Source: Actinomycetota bacterium (GTDB lineage Bacteria; Actinomycetota; Acidimicrobiia; Acidimicrobiales; Ilumatobacteraceae). Taken from it: 20,892 bases of DNA. The DNA lies in the NCBI GenBank assembly GCA_018882725.1, contig VERK01000014.1, positions 1 through 20,892 on the forward strand, in the 5' to 3' direction. The first letter of the stretch is position 1. Every line of letters starts with the position of its first letter. Below the pieces are notes generated by a model. It was given only the letters and a program-made list of their open reading frames with translations. It did not search any database and had not been told where the DNA came from. This document shows positions 1-8,024 of the stretch, one piece after another. Position numbers and translations under genes: made by a program.

Positions 1-564
1 TGCCGACTTGGTCCAGATGTCCTTGGCGGTGGCATTCAAATAACCGGTGAAGACTGTCGACGTTCCCGAGCTGTCGGCGCGGTACACGACGATGATGTTG
101 TTGCTCGGCAAGGTGATCGACGGGTTCTCGGCCACGATGTCGGCGTGGTTCCACGTGGTGATCTGACCCGAGAAAATCTTGGCGATCGTGGCCGGGCTCA
201 GCTGGAGGGTGCCCGTGAGGTTCGAGTTCTTGTAGGCGATGGCCACCGGTCCGGCGATGAGCGGAACGTAGGTGAAGTCTGCCGGAGGCTTGTCATTCGA
301 ACCGAACTTGCCCTCGGTCGCTGCGTAGTCGGTAGTTCCGTTGATGATTGCCGTACGCCCTGCTCCCGATCCGCCACCGCCGTACGAAACGGTGTCGTTC
401 GAGAGGTCGTTGTACTGCGGAATGCAGGCGTCGAAGAGATTCTTGATGAACGTCGAGCCCGCCCCGGTCAGGGTGAGGCCGTTGGCGTTGACCGGAGCGC
501 CGGTCGTGCCCGCGACTGTCATGGCCACCGCAAGAGCGGCAATGGTCTTCTTACCGAATTTCAC
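1..564 (-). CDS. pstS: Phosphate ABC transporter substrate-binding protein PstS (3' end off the window)
   Basis: Extracytoplasmic phosphate-binding protein that delivers phosphate to the PstC/PstA channel. The visible 188 residues start with a signal peptide (MKFGKKTIAALAVAMTV..., likely cleavage after VNA at residue 27), followed by GAGSTF near residue 34 and the phosphate-loop pattern GGGGSGAGRTA, then a D-Y-A-A-T-E-G stretch, all typical of PstS. The start is a GTG at 562-564, chosen because GGAG lies at 571-574, six bases upstream, and because the signal peptide begins there. The reading frame is open to base 1, so the C-terminal half is missing only because the window ends. It is the third pst gene in order (pstC, pstA, pstS), separated from pstA by 114 nt that hold a PHO-box-like repeat. 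Oddity: there is no lipobox cysteine near the cleavage site, although PstS of monoderm bacteria is usually a lipoprotein. Confidence 0.93.
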   Translation of the reverse strand, partial: MKFGKKTIAALAVAMTVAGTTGAPVNANGLTLTGAGSTFIKNLFDACIPQYNDLSNDTVSYGGGGSGAGRTAIINGTTDYAATEGKFGSNDKPPADFTYVPLIAGPVAIAYKNSNLTGTLQLSPATIAKIFSGQITTWNHADIVAENPSITLPSNNIIVVYRADSSGTSTVFTGYLNATAKDIWTKSA

Positions 565-656
565 TGATTTCTCCTTTGTTCACGTGTTGGGTGACGGCGC
601 GACCGTAAGCGTGCGAGATGACTGCGAGACGAGAACGATGCGAAGTAAGGACGACA

Positions 657-678
657 CCTCGGCGAACTTCCGGTGAAC
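657..678 (-). promoter_or_regulatory. Putative PHO box upstream of pstS
   Basis: On the minus strand, two 11-nt direct repeat units, GTTCACCGGAA (678-668) and GTTCGCCGAGG (667-657), follow the pstA stop codon. A weaker unit, CTTCGCATCGT, falls in the same 11-nt register at 645-635. This matches the known actinobacterial PhoP operator design of tandem 11-nt units with a GTTCACC core. A possible -10 (CATCGT, 640-635) would give a leader of roughly 65 nt before the pstS GTG. The sequence shows the repeats; PhoP binding is inference. Confidence 0.6.
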
Positions 679-1740
679 TCACCGGGCCCTCCGACGGCGA
701 CCCGACGAGAGCAGTCGCGCGAGTACGAAGAGAATCGCGATCATGCCGAGCAAGACGAGAGAAGCTCCCCACGCACGGGACACCGCGTTGTCAGCACCGT
801 TCTGGAAGAAACTGAACGTGACTGCCGGCAGAGATGCCATCGGGCCGTCGAAGGGGTTGGCCTTGAACGCTACGAAGTACTGCGCAGTCATCAGCAGCGG
901 TGCGGTCTCTCCGGCGACTCGAGCGACGCCCAGGATCGCCGAGGTCACCAACCCGCTACGCACGGTCGGCAGAACGACCCGAAAGACATTGGAGGCTTGC
1001 GAGGAGCCAAGTGCATAGGCCGCGAAACGCAGGTCCTCCGGCACGAGTTTGAGCACTTCTTCGGATGTTCGCGCGACCGTCGGAATCATCAGCACCGCGA
1101 GTGCCAAGGCTCCAGCGAATCCGCTGTACGACTTGTTGTAGATCACGAGCGTGGAATAGATGAACAGACCAGCGACGATCGATGGGACGCCGCTCATTGC
1201 CTGCACGATGAAGCGCACGAGGTTCTTGGCCCGTCCGCGAATCTCGGTGATGTACACCCCGCTCAGGATGCCGAGAGGCACCGACACGACCGTGGCCACC
1301 AAGATCATCATCAACGTGCCGACGATGGCGTGCGAAATGCCACCGGTGTTCAATTCGGCATCGGGCGCAGTGATCCGCATGTCGTTGCTGAAGAAGCCCC
1401 AATACAAGGCATCCACACCTCGGCTTACGACTGTGTAGACGATCGAGAGCCACGGGATCATCAACAGGAGAAACGCGATCGAGATGAGGCTCGAGGCCAC
1501 TTCACTCCGGCGAGCCGCCGCCGTGGACCGCGAGGTGCGTGCGAGCGACACCACGATCTGAACGGGGATTCCGACGAGGGCGATTCCGGCGATTCCGGCG
1601 AGAGGGGTCACCAGGACGACGAGGCTCGCTACGGCAACGACCAAAGCAGCCGAGACGACTTGGGTCAAGCGCGCGCCGATACTCCGGCGCCAGGGTCGCT
1701 GCGGGCGAACCGCGAGGCTGTCGGTAGACGACGCGATCAC
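679..1740 (-). CDS. pstA: Phosphate ABC transporter permease PstA
   Basis: Inner-membrane permease subunit of the high-affinity phosphate transporter, pairing with PstC. The 353-residue protein has a GTG start at 1738-1740 that overlaps the pstC stop as GTGA. After an N-terminal extension with two hydrophobic segments (about residues 28-66) it shows the usual MetI-type permease core, including G-V-P-S-I-V-A-G-L near residue 184 and the EAA loop A-A-Y-A-L-G-S-S-Q-A near residues 240-249, followed by V-A-G-E-T-A-P-L. Typical PstA proteins are nearer 280-300 residues, so the N-terminal helical pair is an addition. The final residues are arginine-rich. It is translated together with pstC. Confidence 0.95.
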   Translation of the reverse strand: MIASSTDSLAVRPQRPWRRSIGARLTQVVSAALVVAVASLVVLVTPLAGIAGIALVGIPVQIVVSLARTSRSTAAARRSEVASSLISIAFLLLMIPWLSIVYTVVSRGVDALYWGFFSNDMRITAPDAELNTGGISHAIVGTLMMILVATVVSVPLGILSGVYITEIRGRAKNLVRFIVQAMSGVPSIVAGLFIYSTLVIYNKSYSGFAGALALAVLMIPTVARTSEEVLKLVPEDLRFAAYALGSSQASNVFRVVLPTVRSGLVTSAILGVARVAGETAPLLMTAQYFVAFKANPFDGPMASLPAVTFSFFQNGADNAVSRAWGASLVLLGMIAILFVLARLLSSGRRRRAR

Positions 1741-2714
1741 GACACGGCCTTTCGCGCCGTTCGATTGACGATTCGCGTCGCGATCAGATTCACGACGAGA
1801 GTGACGACGAACAGGACGAAGCCGCTCGCTAGAAGCGCTTTGACTTCGTAAGCGGACGCTTCACCGAACTTCAGTGCAATCATCGAGGCGATGTTTCCGC
1901 TACCGGTGAAGAGAATCTGGAAGTTGATCTGGAACACGATGCTCACCACGAGGTAGATCGCGACCGTCTCGCCGAGCGCTCGGCCGAGACCGAGCATCGC
2001 GCCACCGATGACGCCGCTCCGACCGAACGGCAGCACGATGTGACGGATCGCCGCCCACCGTTCTCCGCCCAGAGCGCGCGCTCCATCGACCAGATCGCGC
2101 GGTGTCTGGGAGAACACTTCGCGCGACACCGCCGTGATGATCGGCGAGATCATGACCGCGAGGACCAATCCCCCAATGAATGGACTTCCATCGAAGAAGG
2201 TCGCGTCGACCGAGAAGAGCGGGAACCAACCGAGGTAGTCGTTGAGAGCCCTCGACCATCCGAGCGCGAGGGGACGAAGGACGAAGAGACCCCACAGCCC
2301 GTAGATCACCGAAGGCACGGCAGCGGCCAGGTCGAGAACGGAGATCAGAACGCGCCGCAGAGCGGCTGGTGCGTAGAACTCGACGAACAGCGCCGTCCCG
2401 ACCGATAGGGGTAGGGCGACCACGACGGCGATCAGCGACAACACGAGACTTCCGACGAGCATCGGGGCGATCCCGTACTGCGTGAATTCACCCTCGGCGC
2501 CCGTACCTTCCCAACGGGAGCCCGTGATGAACCCGAACCCCATGTCCCCGAAGATCTGCAGTCCGCGATACAGAAGAAAGCCGGCGATCGCGCCCAGGAT
2601 CACGAGCGAGGTGAGCGCCCCCGATGTAACGACAGAGTGGAGAACGCGGTCGACGAGCGGCTTCTTGACGGTGACATCACGCGGCTCGACGAACGTCTGC
2701 ACGAGAACGATCAT
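1737..2714 (-). CDS. pstC: Phosphate ABC transporter permease PstC
   Basis: Membrane permease subunit of the phosphate transporter, 325 residues. It shows hydrophobic segments near residues 32-50, 84-113 and 125-147, the A-A-V-P-S-V-I-Y-G-L-W-G signature near 131-142, and the EAA loop D-G-A-R-A-L-G-G-E-R-W near 210-220, followed by L-G-R-A-L-G-E-T-V-A. The ATG at 2712-2714 directly follows the stop codon of the sigma-factor gene (TGA then ATG) and is not preceded by a Shine-Dalgarno sequence. A PHO-box-like repeat ends 28 nt upstream with a possible -10 (TGATAC, 2730-2725), so a transcript from it would be nearly leaderless. It overlaps pstA by 4 nt. Confidence 0.95.
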   Translation of the reverse strand: MIVLVQTFVEPRDVTVKKPLVDRVLHSVVTSGALTSLVILGAIAGFLLYRGLQIFGDMGFGFITGSRWEGTGAEGEFTQYGIAPMLVGSLVLSLIAVVVALPLSVGTALFVEFYAPAALRRVLISVLDLAAAVPSVIYGLWGLFVLRPLALGWSRALNDYLGWFPLFSVDATFFDGSPFIGGLVLAVMISPIITAVSREVFSQTPRDLVDGARALGGERWAAIRHIVLPFGRSGVIGGAMLGLGRALGETVAIYLVVSIVFQINFQILFTGSGNIASMIALKFGEASAYEVKALLASGFVLFVVTLVVNLIATRIVNRTARKAVS

Positions 2715-3290
2715 TCACGGCGTCGGTATCAACCGCCTTGCGACCAAGGAAACAGCGGGTGAACAATCAGGAGACTTTGGGTAGTCGGCTACCAGGTCGC
2801 GCAGCGTCCCGAGCGCGCGCGAAACCGCTGCTCGGGTGGCCACTTCGCTCTTGCCCAGTCGTGCCGCGATCTCGCGTGTGGGCAATCCTTCGATGTAGCG
2901 CATCACGATGACGGTACGTCGTTCGTCGTCGAGCGCGTCGAGCAGATCCACGACGAAGTCGCCTAAATCGCCGTTGGTGTCGCTGGTTGTCGCGACCATG
3001 TCGTCGAAGTGATCGGTCGGGATGTTTCGACTCTGACGTCGCCACGAATCGACGACGCGCGCATGAGCCACCACGAACACGAAGGACCAAAGATCACGAT
3101 CACCGCCGTCGAATCGGTGAATGGATTTCACCACCGCTTCGAGCGCGGCTCCCACTACGTCATCGGGGTCGGGGTGACCCTGATGACGTGCATACCTCGA
3201 CACGCGCGCGTTGACTGAACGAACGAAGTACGACCAGGCCGATCGATCTCCGTTCCGTAGGCGGTCAACCTGGTCCACCGGGTCCGTCAT
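2715..3290 (-). CDS. ECF-type RNA polymerase sigma factor
   Basis: A 191-residue sigma-70 family protein with region 2 (about residues 13-86, including D-P-D-D-V-V-G-A-A-L and W-S-F-V-F-V-V-A-H-A-R-V-V-D-S-W-R-R) and region 4 (about 113-168, including L-D-D-E-R-R-T-V-I-V-M-R-Y-I-E-G-L and the helix-turn-helix around T-R-E-I-A-A-R-L-G). Regions 1.1 and 3 are absent, as in ECF factors. The ATG at 3288-3290 overlaps the prepilin-peptidase stop as ATGA, which fixes the start and couples it to the Tad operon. No anti-sigma gene is adjacent. The last 20 or so residues lie outside the known domains and carry the PHO-box-like repeats. It may control pilus or surface genes, but its target promoters are not identified. 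Confidence 0.88.
   Translation of the reverse strand: MTDPVDQVDRLRNGDRSAWSYFVRSVNARVSRYARHQGHPDPDDVVGAALEAVVKSIHRFDGGDRDLWSFVFVVAHARVVDSWRRQSRNIPTDHFDDMVATTSDTNGDLGDFVVDLLDALDDERRTVIVMRYIEGLPTREIAARLGKSEVATRAAVSRALGTLRDLVADYPKSPDCSPAVSLVARRLIPTP
2743..2775 (-). promoter_or_regulatory. Putative PHO box upstream of pstC, inside the sigma-factor gene
   Basis: Three units with an exact 11-nt period occur on the minus strand: GTCTCCTGATT (2775-2765), GTTCACCCGCT (2764-2754) and GTTTCCTTGGT (2753-2743). The middle unit has the full GTTCACC core of actinobacterial PhoP operators; the outer two are degenerate. The repeats lie in codons 172-183 of the 191-codon sigma-factor gene, after its region 4 helix-turn-helix, so the tail there is free to vary. 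They sit 28 nt before the pstC ATG. Binding by PhoP is inference. Confidence 0.55.
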
Positions 3291-3901
3291 GACACCAACG
3301 AAATGGCGACGGCTGCGCCGAGAGCGAGAAACGGGCCGTAGGGAATGGTCGATCTTCGAGTCACGCGTCGCGAGCCAAGCAGAATCGCTGACACCAACCC
3401 ACCCACCAGCAACGTGAAGAACCACGCGATCAGCACGCTCCAAGGGTCGAACCATCCGACAGCGAGACCGAGCAGGGGCGACAAATGCACGTCGCCGCGT
3501 CCGATTCCGGTTCTGACACGGCTCAGCGTCCACGCAATCGCGAACATGCTCACTGCTCCGATAGCGGCGCCGCCGATCCCACTCCATTCGCTACGCCAAC
3601 TGACGACGAGAAAGCTGATGGTGACAGCAAGTGATCCGTAACTGATCGCGAGAGGAAGTCGCTTCACCGCGAGATCGATCGCAACCAGGCAGCCGACTGA
3701 TGCGGCCACGATTCCGAAGGCGATCCACTCGAGCCGGTCGAGGTGACGTTCGTGAAGTGTGTGAGTCACGATCCCCGACCAAGCAACGAGCGCGAACGTC
3801 CAACTGATCCAGAATCGACCGCCGCGGCGTGGCACGTAGCGATCGACGGCCAGCACAAGAGGAACGGTGGCAGCGATGAGAGAGGTGACGAACCAGATCA
3901 C
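3287..3901 (-). CDS. tadV: Prepilin peptidase, A24 family (TadV/CpaA-like)
   Basis: Membrane aspartic protease expected to cleave the leader of the Flp prepilin and of the TadE pseudopilin. The 204-residue protein is almost entirely hydrophobic helices. Both catalytic motifs are present: A-I-D-L-A-V-K-R-L-P with Asp76, and G-I-G-R-G-D-V-H-L with Asp137 (the GxGD motif). The conserved I-P-Y-G-P-F-L-A near residue 186 supports the family. The start is the GTG at 3899-3901, which overlaps the tadC stop as GTGA; an open frame continues further upstream but only as antisense-like, arginine-rich sequence inside tadC. The methylation domain of long PilD-type enzymes is absent, as expected for the short TadV/CpaA class. 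Confidence 0.9.
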   Translation of the reverse strand: MIWFVTSLIAATVPLVLAVDRYVPRRGGRFWISWTFALVAWSGIVTHTLHERHLDRLEWIAFGIVAASVGCLVAIDLAVKRLPLAISYGSLAVTISFLVVSWRSEWSGIGGAAIGAVSMFAIAWTLSRVRTGIGRGDVHLSPLLGLAVGWFDPWSVLIAWFFTLLVGGLVSAILLGSRRVTRRSTIPYGPFLALGAAVAISLVS

Positions 3902-4509
3902 TTCGGCAACGACTCGACGAGTCGAATCACGGCCGGTCCGACGATCACGACCATCAACACGGGAAGAATGCAGAAGACGGTCGGGAAGACCATCTTGAGC
4001 GAGATCTTCGCCGCATTCTCTTCGACGGCCTGACGACGTTGCCGACGCGCGGCCTCGGCCTGCCCTCGGAGGGTCGCTGCGAGCGGTGCGCCGAGTTTGC
4101 TGTTCTGCCGGACCGCCGACACGAAGAGTCGAACGGCCGGTGTCGGATTGCGCCATTCGAAGTTTTGAAGTGCCTGCATCCGACTCGTACCCAATCGGAC
4201 GTCGTCCAGAATGGCGCGCAACTCGACACCGAGAGGTGTGACTCGGTGTTCGGAATAGGCATCGAGAACTGCTTCGAACGAGAGGCCGGCCTCGAGGCCC
4301 ATCACCATCTCGCCGAGGCTGTCGATCAATTCGAGATCGAGCCCCCGAAGCCGTTCGCTCTCTCGATGGTTGCCGAGCAACGAGGGGAAGAACAGACGTC
4401 GAAAGCCCGCCGTCGTCACTTTGTTCAGCCGCCCGATGCGGACACGCATCATGCTGACGAGTAGCGCAGCACTCGTGGCGAACAGAGCGCAGGCGACGAT
4501 CTGTTTCAC
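3898..4509 (-). CDS. tadC: Tad pilus inner-membrane platform protein TadC
   Basis: Type II secretion F-domain protein that, with TadB, forms the membrane platform on which the pilus is assembled. It has 203 residues with a hydrophobic N-terminus (residues 3-20), a cytoplasmic helical domain containing L-G-E-M-V-M-G-L-E-A-G-L-S-F-E-A-V (T2SSF signature) and A-L-Q-N-F-E-W-R, and two C-terminal hydrophobic segments around K-M-V-F-P-T-V-F-C-I-L-P. The GTG start at 4507-4509 overlaps the tadB stop (GTGA). It is a little shorter than many TadC proteins because the N-terminal membrane region is reduced to one helix. Confidence 0.9.
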   Translation of the reverse strand: MKQIVACALFATSAALLVSMMRVRIGRLNKVTTAGFRRLFFPSLLGNHRESERLRGLDLELIDSLGEMVMGLEAGLSFEAVLDAYSEHRVTPLGVELRAILDDVRLGTSRMQALQNFEWRNPTPAVRLFVSAVRQNSKLGAPLAATLRGQAEAARRQRRQAVEENAAKISLKMVFPTVFCILPVLMVVIVGPAVIRLVESLPK

Positions 4510-5354
4510 GCCATCACCTCCGGACGGCTCAGCGTTCGAAGCCAACGCCAACCCACCAACCCGAGAACGACCGCCGTCACCGACATGGCCCGTCCCAGCG
4601 AGTCGGTCACCAGTGGCTCGGCGTACCGCGGATTGAAGAGACTCACGAAAGCCAGGGCGAAGGGTGGCATGAGCATGAGCACGACGGCGCTCAATCGGCC
4701 GTCGGCAGTGAGGCTCTTGATGTCACGACGAAGCCGATCTTCTTCGCGGATCGTTTCGACGACACCTTCGAGGATCTCCACCAATGAACCGCCGTGCCGC
4801 GAGTGCAGAGCGATGGCCGAGGCGACGACACCGAGGTGGCGATCCTGCTCACGGTCGGACAACCGGCGGAAGCATTCGTCGATCGGGTCACCGAGCCGGG
4901 CCTGCGTGACGACTTCGGCCAACATCGATCTCAAGGGTTCGCCGGCCGAATCGACGACCTCGCTGATCGCTGCCGGCAGATTGCGTCCGATACGCAAGTT
5001 GCCCACAACCAACTGCAGGGTGGGCGCGAGTTCCGACGCCAGTAGCTCGGAGCGTTTGCGGGCCTCCGACTTCTGCTGTGCTCGGCGCACGATCACGGGA
5101 ACCGCACCCAAACCGACTCCGATCGGACCGGCCCAGGCGAAACCCGTGGCCGCAGCCGCCGCACTCCATGCCGTCGTCATGGTCAACCATTCGGGTCGTC
5201 GCGGTGGAGCCTCGACCGCGAGTCCGACTTGTGTTCGCACTCGTCGACGCCAACTTCTCGACCGGGTGAAGGTCGTCGCCTCGGCCGCCACGAGAGCCGC
5301 AGCCACGGCCAACAAGACAATGGCAACAACCTCTCTCGCGACTTCACCTCTCAC
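4506..5354 (-). CDS. tadB: Tad pilus inner-membrane platform protein TadB
   Basis: Type II secretion F-domain protein of 282 residues, partner of TadC and of the TadA ATPase. An N-terminal membrane helix (about 8-27), a second hydrophobic pair (about 60-88), the T2SSF core with G-N-L-R-I-G-R-N-L-P-A-A-I and a second half S-R-H-G-G-S-L-V-E-I-L-E-G-V, and two C-terminal membrane segments (about 220-236 and 252-268) are visible. The GTG start at 5352-5354 overlaps the tadA stop as GTGA. Family assignment rests on topology, the T2SSF-like core and position between tadA and tadC. Confidence 0.9.
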   Translation of the reverse strand: MRGEVAREVVAIVLLAVAAALVAAEATTFTRSRSWRRRVRTQVGLAVEAPPRRPEWLTMTTAWSAAAAATGFAWAGPIGVGLGAVPVIVRRAQQKSEARKRSELLASELAPTLQLVVGNLRIGRNLPAAISEVVDSAGEPLRSMLAEVVTQARLGDPIDECFRRLSDREQDRHLGVVASAIALHSRHGGSLVEILEGVVETIREEDRLRRDIKSLTADGRLSAVVLMLMPPFALAFVSLFNPRYAEPLVTDSLGRAMSVTAVVLGLVGWRWLRTLSRPEVMA

Positions 5355-6649
5355 GAATCACCCTTCCGCTGGGCCATACGCCGCGACGACACCGCGGTTC
5401 GCTTCAATGGCGATGGCTCACCGTTCGATCGACTCCGCACGAAAAGATCGGCCATCGCCACCACGTCACTCTCCATTCCCTCCACCTCGGCGATCTCGGA
5501 CACGAAGCGCCGTCCGCGCGCATCACGCGCGAGATGAACGATGAGATCGATCGACGATGCGATCTGCTCTCGGATGGCCCGCAATGGAAGATCGACTCCG
5601 CCCAGAAGGGTCATCGTCTCGAGTCGCCGCAATGCGTCACGGGGAGTGTTGGCGTGCACCGTCGATAGCGATCCTTCATGGCCGGTGTTCATGGCCTGGA
5701 GCATGTCGATGGTTTCCCATCCGCGAACTTCACCGACCACGATGCGATTGGGTCGCATACGCAGCGAGTTGCGCACCAGATCACGGATGGTGACCTCACC
5801 GGAACCCTCTGTATTGGCTGGTCGAGCCTCGAGGCGCACCAAGTTCGGCAGATCGAGTGTGAGTTCGACGGCGTCTTCCACGGTCACCACACGCTCATCG
5901 CGTCCGATGAACGACGACAGCACGTTCAGCATGGTCGTCTTGCCGGTTCCGGTACCACCACTCACGAGGACGTTCATGCGATTCCTCACGGCGCTCTCCA
6001 GAAAATCGGCCGCTTCAGAATCGAGTGAACCCTGACGTACGAGGTCGTCCATGGTGAGCCCCGCTGACGTGAACTTGCGGATCGTCACGGACGGACCGTC
6101 CACCGACAACGGCGGAAGGATCACGTTGAGCCGAGAACCGTCGGGAAGTCGAGCGTCGACCATCGGCGACGCCTGGTCGACTCGTCGACCAGCGGAGTGA
6201 ACCATTCGGTCGATCACTCGGAGGAGTTGCTCCAACGACGAAAAGGAGCGAGTGGTTCGGTGCAGAACGCCGTTCGATTCGACCCAGATTCCTCGCAACC
6301 CGTTGACCATGATCTCCGAGACACTCGAATCGTCCAGCAGATCCTGAAGCACACCGAAGCCGAGCAACTCGTCGAGAACGGCACTGCGCAACCACGTCGG
6401 CACGGCACCCTCCGACGCGAGTGGCTCGTCGGCCAACAACGCGGCAACTTCACCCTCGACGGTCGACCGGAGTCGCTCATCCGTCATCGACGCGCGATCG
6501 GGCAATTCGGCCAAGCGCGAACGGACCGCATCGGCCAGACGGACGACCTGCGACGAGTCGACCCGGGGCCGCTCGGCGACGATCGAGGGGCTCGTCGCCG
6601 ATGATTCGGTGGCTCGGCTGCGCCGGTCGAGACGTTCGGCCAGGCTCAT
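5351..6649 (-). CDS. tadA: Tad pilus assembly ATPase TadA (CpaF family)
   Basis: Hexameric secretion ATPase that powers pilus extension (and in some systems retraction). The 432-residue protein has the N-terminal CpaF-type domain (about 80-200, with S-E-I-M-V-N-G and A-R-L-P-D-G-S-R-L-N), Walker A G-G-T-G-T-G-K-T-T at residues 231-239, the Asp box with E258/D259 (V-V-T-V-E-D), Walker B R-I-V-V-G-E-V-R-G at 302-310 with catalytic Glu307, and the His box M-N-T-G-H-E-G-S-L-S-T-V-H-A-N. All catalytic motifs are intact. The ATG at 6647-6649 overlaps the upstream gene as ATGA and is preferred over an in-frame ATG five codons earlier because every other junction in this operon has the same overlap. 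Confidence 0.96.
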   Translation of the reverse strand: MSLAERLDRRSRATESSATSPSIVAERPRVDSSQVVRLADAVRSRLAELPDRASMTDERLRSTVEGEVAALLADEPLASEGAVPTWLRSAVLDELLGFGVLQDLLDDSSVSEIMVNGLRGIWVESNGVLHRTTRSFSSLEQLLRVIDRMVHSAGRRVDQASPMVDARLPDGSRLNVILPPLSVDGPSVTIRKFTSAGLTMDDLVRQGSLDSEAADFLESAVRNRMNVLVSGGTGTGKTTMLNVLSSFIGRDERVVTVEDAVELTLDLPNLVRLEARPANTEGSGEVTIRDLVRNSLRMRPNRIVVGEVRGWETIDMLQAMNTGHEGSLSTVHANTPRDALRRLETMTLLGGVDLPLRAIREQIASSIDLIVHLARDARGRRFVSEIAEVEGMESDVVAMADLFVRSRSNGEPSPLKRTAVSSRRMAQRKGDS

Positions 6650-7431
6650 GTGCCCCGCCCCCACCGCTTGCGTCCATCTCCGTTGTCGGTCGGACGACCA
6701 AGAATCCGGTCGGCGAACTCGTTGAACGGACGCGCCAGATCGCTCGAACCGTCGAACTCGGAGATGGATGTGCCGACGTTGATGGCCCGCGCGAAGCGTC
6801 GATCGTCAGGAACTCGGAGCGATGCCTCGATACCGAGCACGTCTTCGACATCGGCCACCGTGAGCCCGGTACCCGCGGTCGCACGGTTGATCACCAGTCG
6901 CAGACGAGTTGAGTCCATATCGAGCGCACCGAGCGTGTCGAGGAACTTGCGACCCGCCTGTACGGACGCGACATCGGTACAGGTGACGAGAACGGGATGA
7001 GTCGAACGTTCGAAGGCTCCGATGGTCACTTCGTCGATTCCGGTGGCTGTGTCGAGCACCAACGGCTTCTCCTCGCGAACCAGTCGATCGACCACGCGCA
7101 GCAGATCGGGAGGAGACAATCGATCAGCATCGATCGGAGACGACGGTGCACACAGAACGCGCAGTCCGGCCGGATGCGGGGTCATGATGCCACCCAGGTC
7201 GAAGTGCGGATCGGAGTCGAGCCGGCGAATCGCGTCGTCGAGTCGCTGGATCGGGTGGAGGCGAAGCGCGTACTCGAGATCACCCGCATGAGAGTCGAGG
7301 TCGACGAGGTCGGCACCGCCGTGGCGGGCCAGCGCCACCGCAACGTTGACCGCGATGGTGGTTTTGCCAGTGCCACCTTTGGGCGACAGAACTGCGACAA
7401 CCGGCGGAAGCGTGGCCACGGGAGAATTCAC
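6646..7431 (-). CDS. ParA/MinD-type ATPase of Tad locus (TadZ/CpaE-like)
   Basis: Cytoplasmic P-loop ATPase thought to place the Tad machinery at its site in the cell. The 261-residue protein opens almost directly with the deviant Walker A K-G-G-T-G-K-T-T (residues 18-25), followed by V-D-L-D-S-H-A-G-D (Walker A' region) and L-V-L-D-T-A-T-G-I-D (Walker B). The N-terminal receiver-like domain found in many CpaE/TadZ proteins is absent, leaving just the ATPase. The GTG start at 7429-7431 overlaps the cpaB-like stop (GTGA), and the 3' end overlaps tadA. Location between cpaB and tadA supports the TadZ role over chromosome partitioning. Confidence 0.88.
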   Translation of the reverse strand: MNSPVATLPPVVAVLSPKGGTGKTTIAVNVAVALARHGGADLVDLDSHAGDLEYALRLHPIQRLDDAIRRLDSDPHFDLGGIMTPHPAGLRVLCAPSSPIDADRLSPPDLLRVVDRLVREEKPLVLDTATGIDEVTIGAFERSTHPVLVTCTDVASVQAGRKFLDTLGALDMDSTRLRLVINRATAGTGLTVADVEDVLGIEASLRVPDDRRFARAINVGTSISEFDGSSDLARPFNEFADRILGRPTDNGDGRKRWGRGT

Positions 7432-8024
7432 GAACCCACCAGCCAGATCGCGTTGTTACTGGCCGCCAGGACCACCGCGTTCAACGCATCTTTTCGGACC
7501 CCTAACACCACCACCGAGTCGTCCTTCGCCCCGAGGTTCTCGGGATCGGGAGCATCGACGATCACCGCATCGGTAGTGATGAGCCGCACGTCGTCGACGT
7601 CGACTTCGTACACATCGACGATTCGCCCTGTGGTGACCAATGGACCGACCCAGCGCGGTGAGTCGACCCGAATCGACACCGCCACGAAGTCATCACCCAG
7701 AGCTGCGATACGGTCGGCGGCGAAAGAACTTGTCAGAATCTGCTGGCCCGATTCGTGCGAGTACGCCAGTACACCGTCAGGGATCTCGTCCGTGGAGGAC
7801 AGCGCACCATCAGCGCGCGCCTCCGGCGGCAACATTCGGACCTCCACCCGACTGCGCACTCGCACCGCATCGGTGCCGTCCGCGATGTCGCTCGAGGCCA
7901 CCAATGTCGGTAGGCGTTCGTCGTTGGAGTCGTTGCGCGGTACCAGGAGCAATCCCCCCACTCCCACACAGACGAAGGCGACGGTCGGTGCCGTCGCGCG
8001 CTTGACCTTTGACGTGATGTTCAT
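7428..8024 (-). CDS. Flp pilus assembly protein, CpaB/RcpC-like (SAF domain)
   Basis: A 198-residue protein with a short cytoplasmic N-terminus, one membrane anchor (about residues 12-29), then an extracytoplasmic SAF-like domain: L-P-T-L-V-A-S-S-D-I-A-D-G and, after the loop, I-P-D-G-V-L-A-Y-S-H-E-S-G-Q-Q-I-L-T-S. The later section (V-A-V-S-I-R-V-D; G-R-I-V-D-V-Y-E-V) matches the RcpC/CpaB C-terminal pattern. The ATG at 8022-8024 overlaps the tadG-like stop (ATGA). In diderms CpaB works with the outer-membrane secretin RcpA; no secretin gene is present here, so it probably acts in the cell envelope in another way. Confidence 0.8.
   Translation of the reverse strand: MNITSKVKRATAPTVAFVCVGVGGLLLVPRNDSNDERLPTLVASSDIADGTDAVRVRSRVEVRMLPPEARADGALSSTDEIPDGVLAYSHESGQQILTSSFAADRIAALGDDFVAVSIRVDSPRWVGPLVTTGRIVDVYEVDVDDVRLITTDAVIVDAPDPENLGAKDDSVVVLGVRKDALNAVVLAASNNAIWLVGS

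Noticed and set aside
673..1851. Long plus-strand open frame of 392 codons opposite pstA and the end of pstC
   Set aside because: Its translation is rich in Arg, His, Asp and Glu with no family resemblance, and the minus strand encodes clear PstA and PstC proteins. High-GC codon bias produces such antisense frames.
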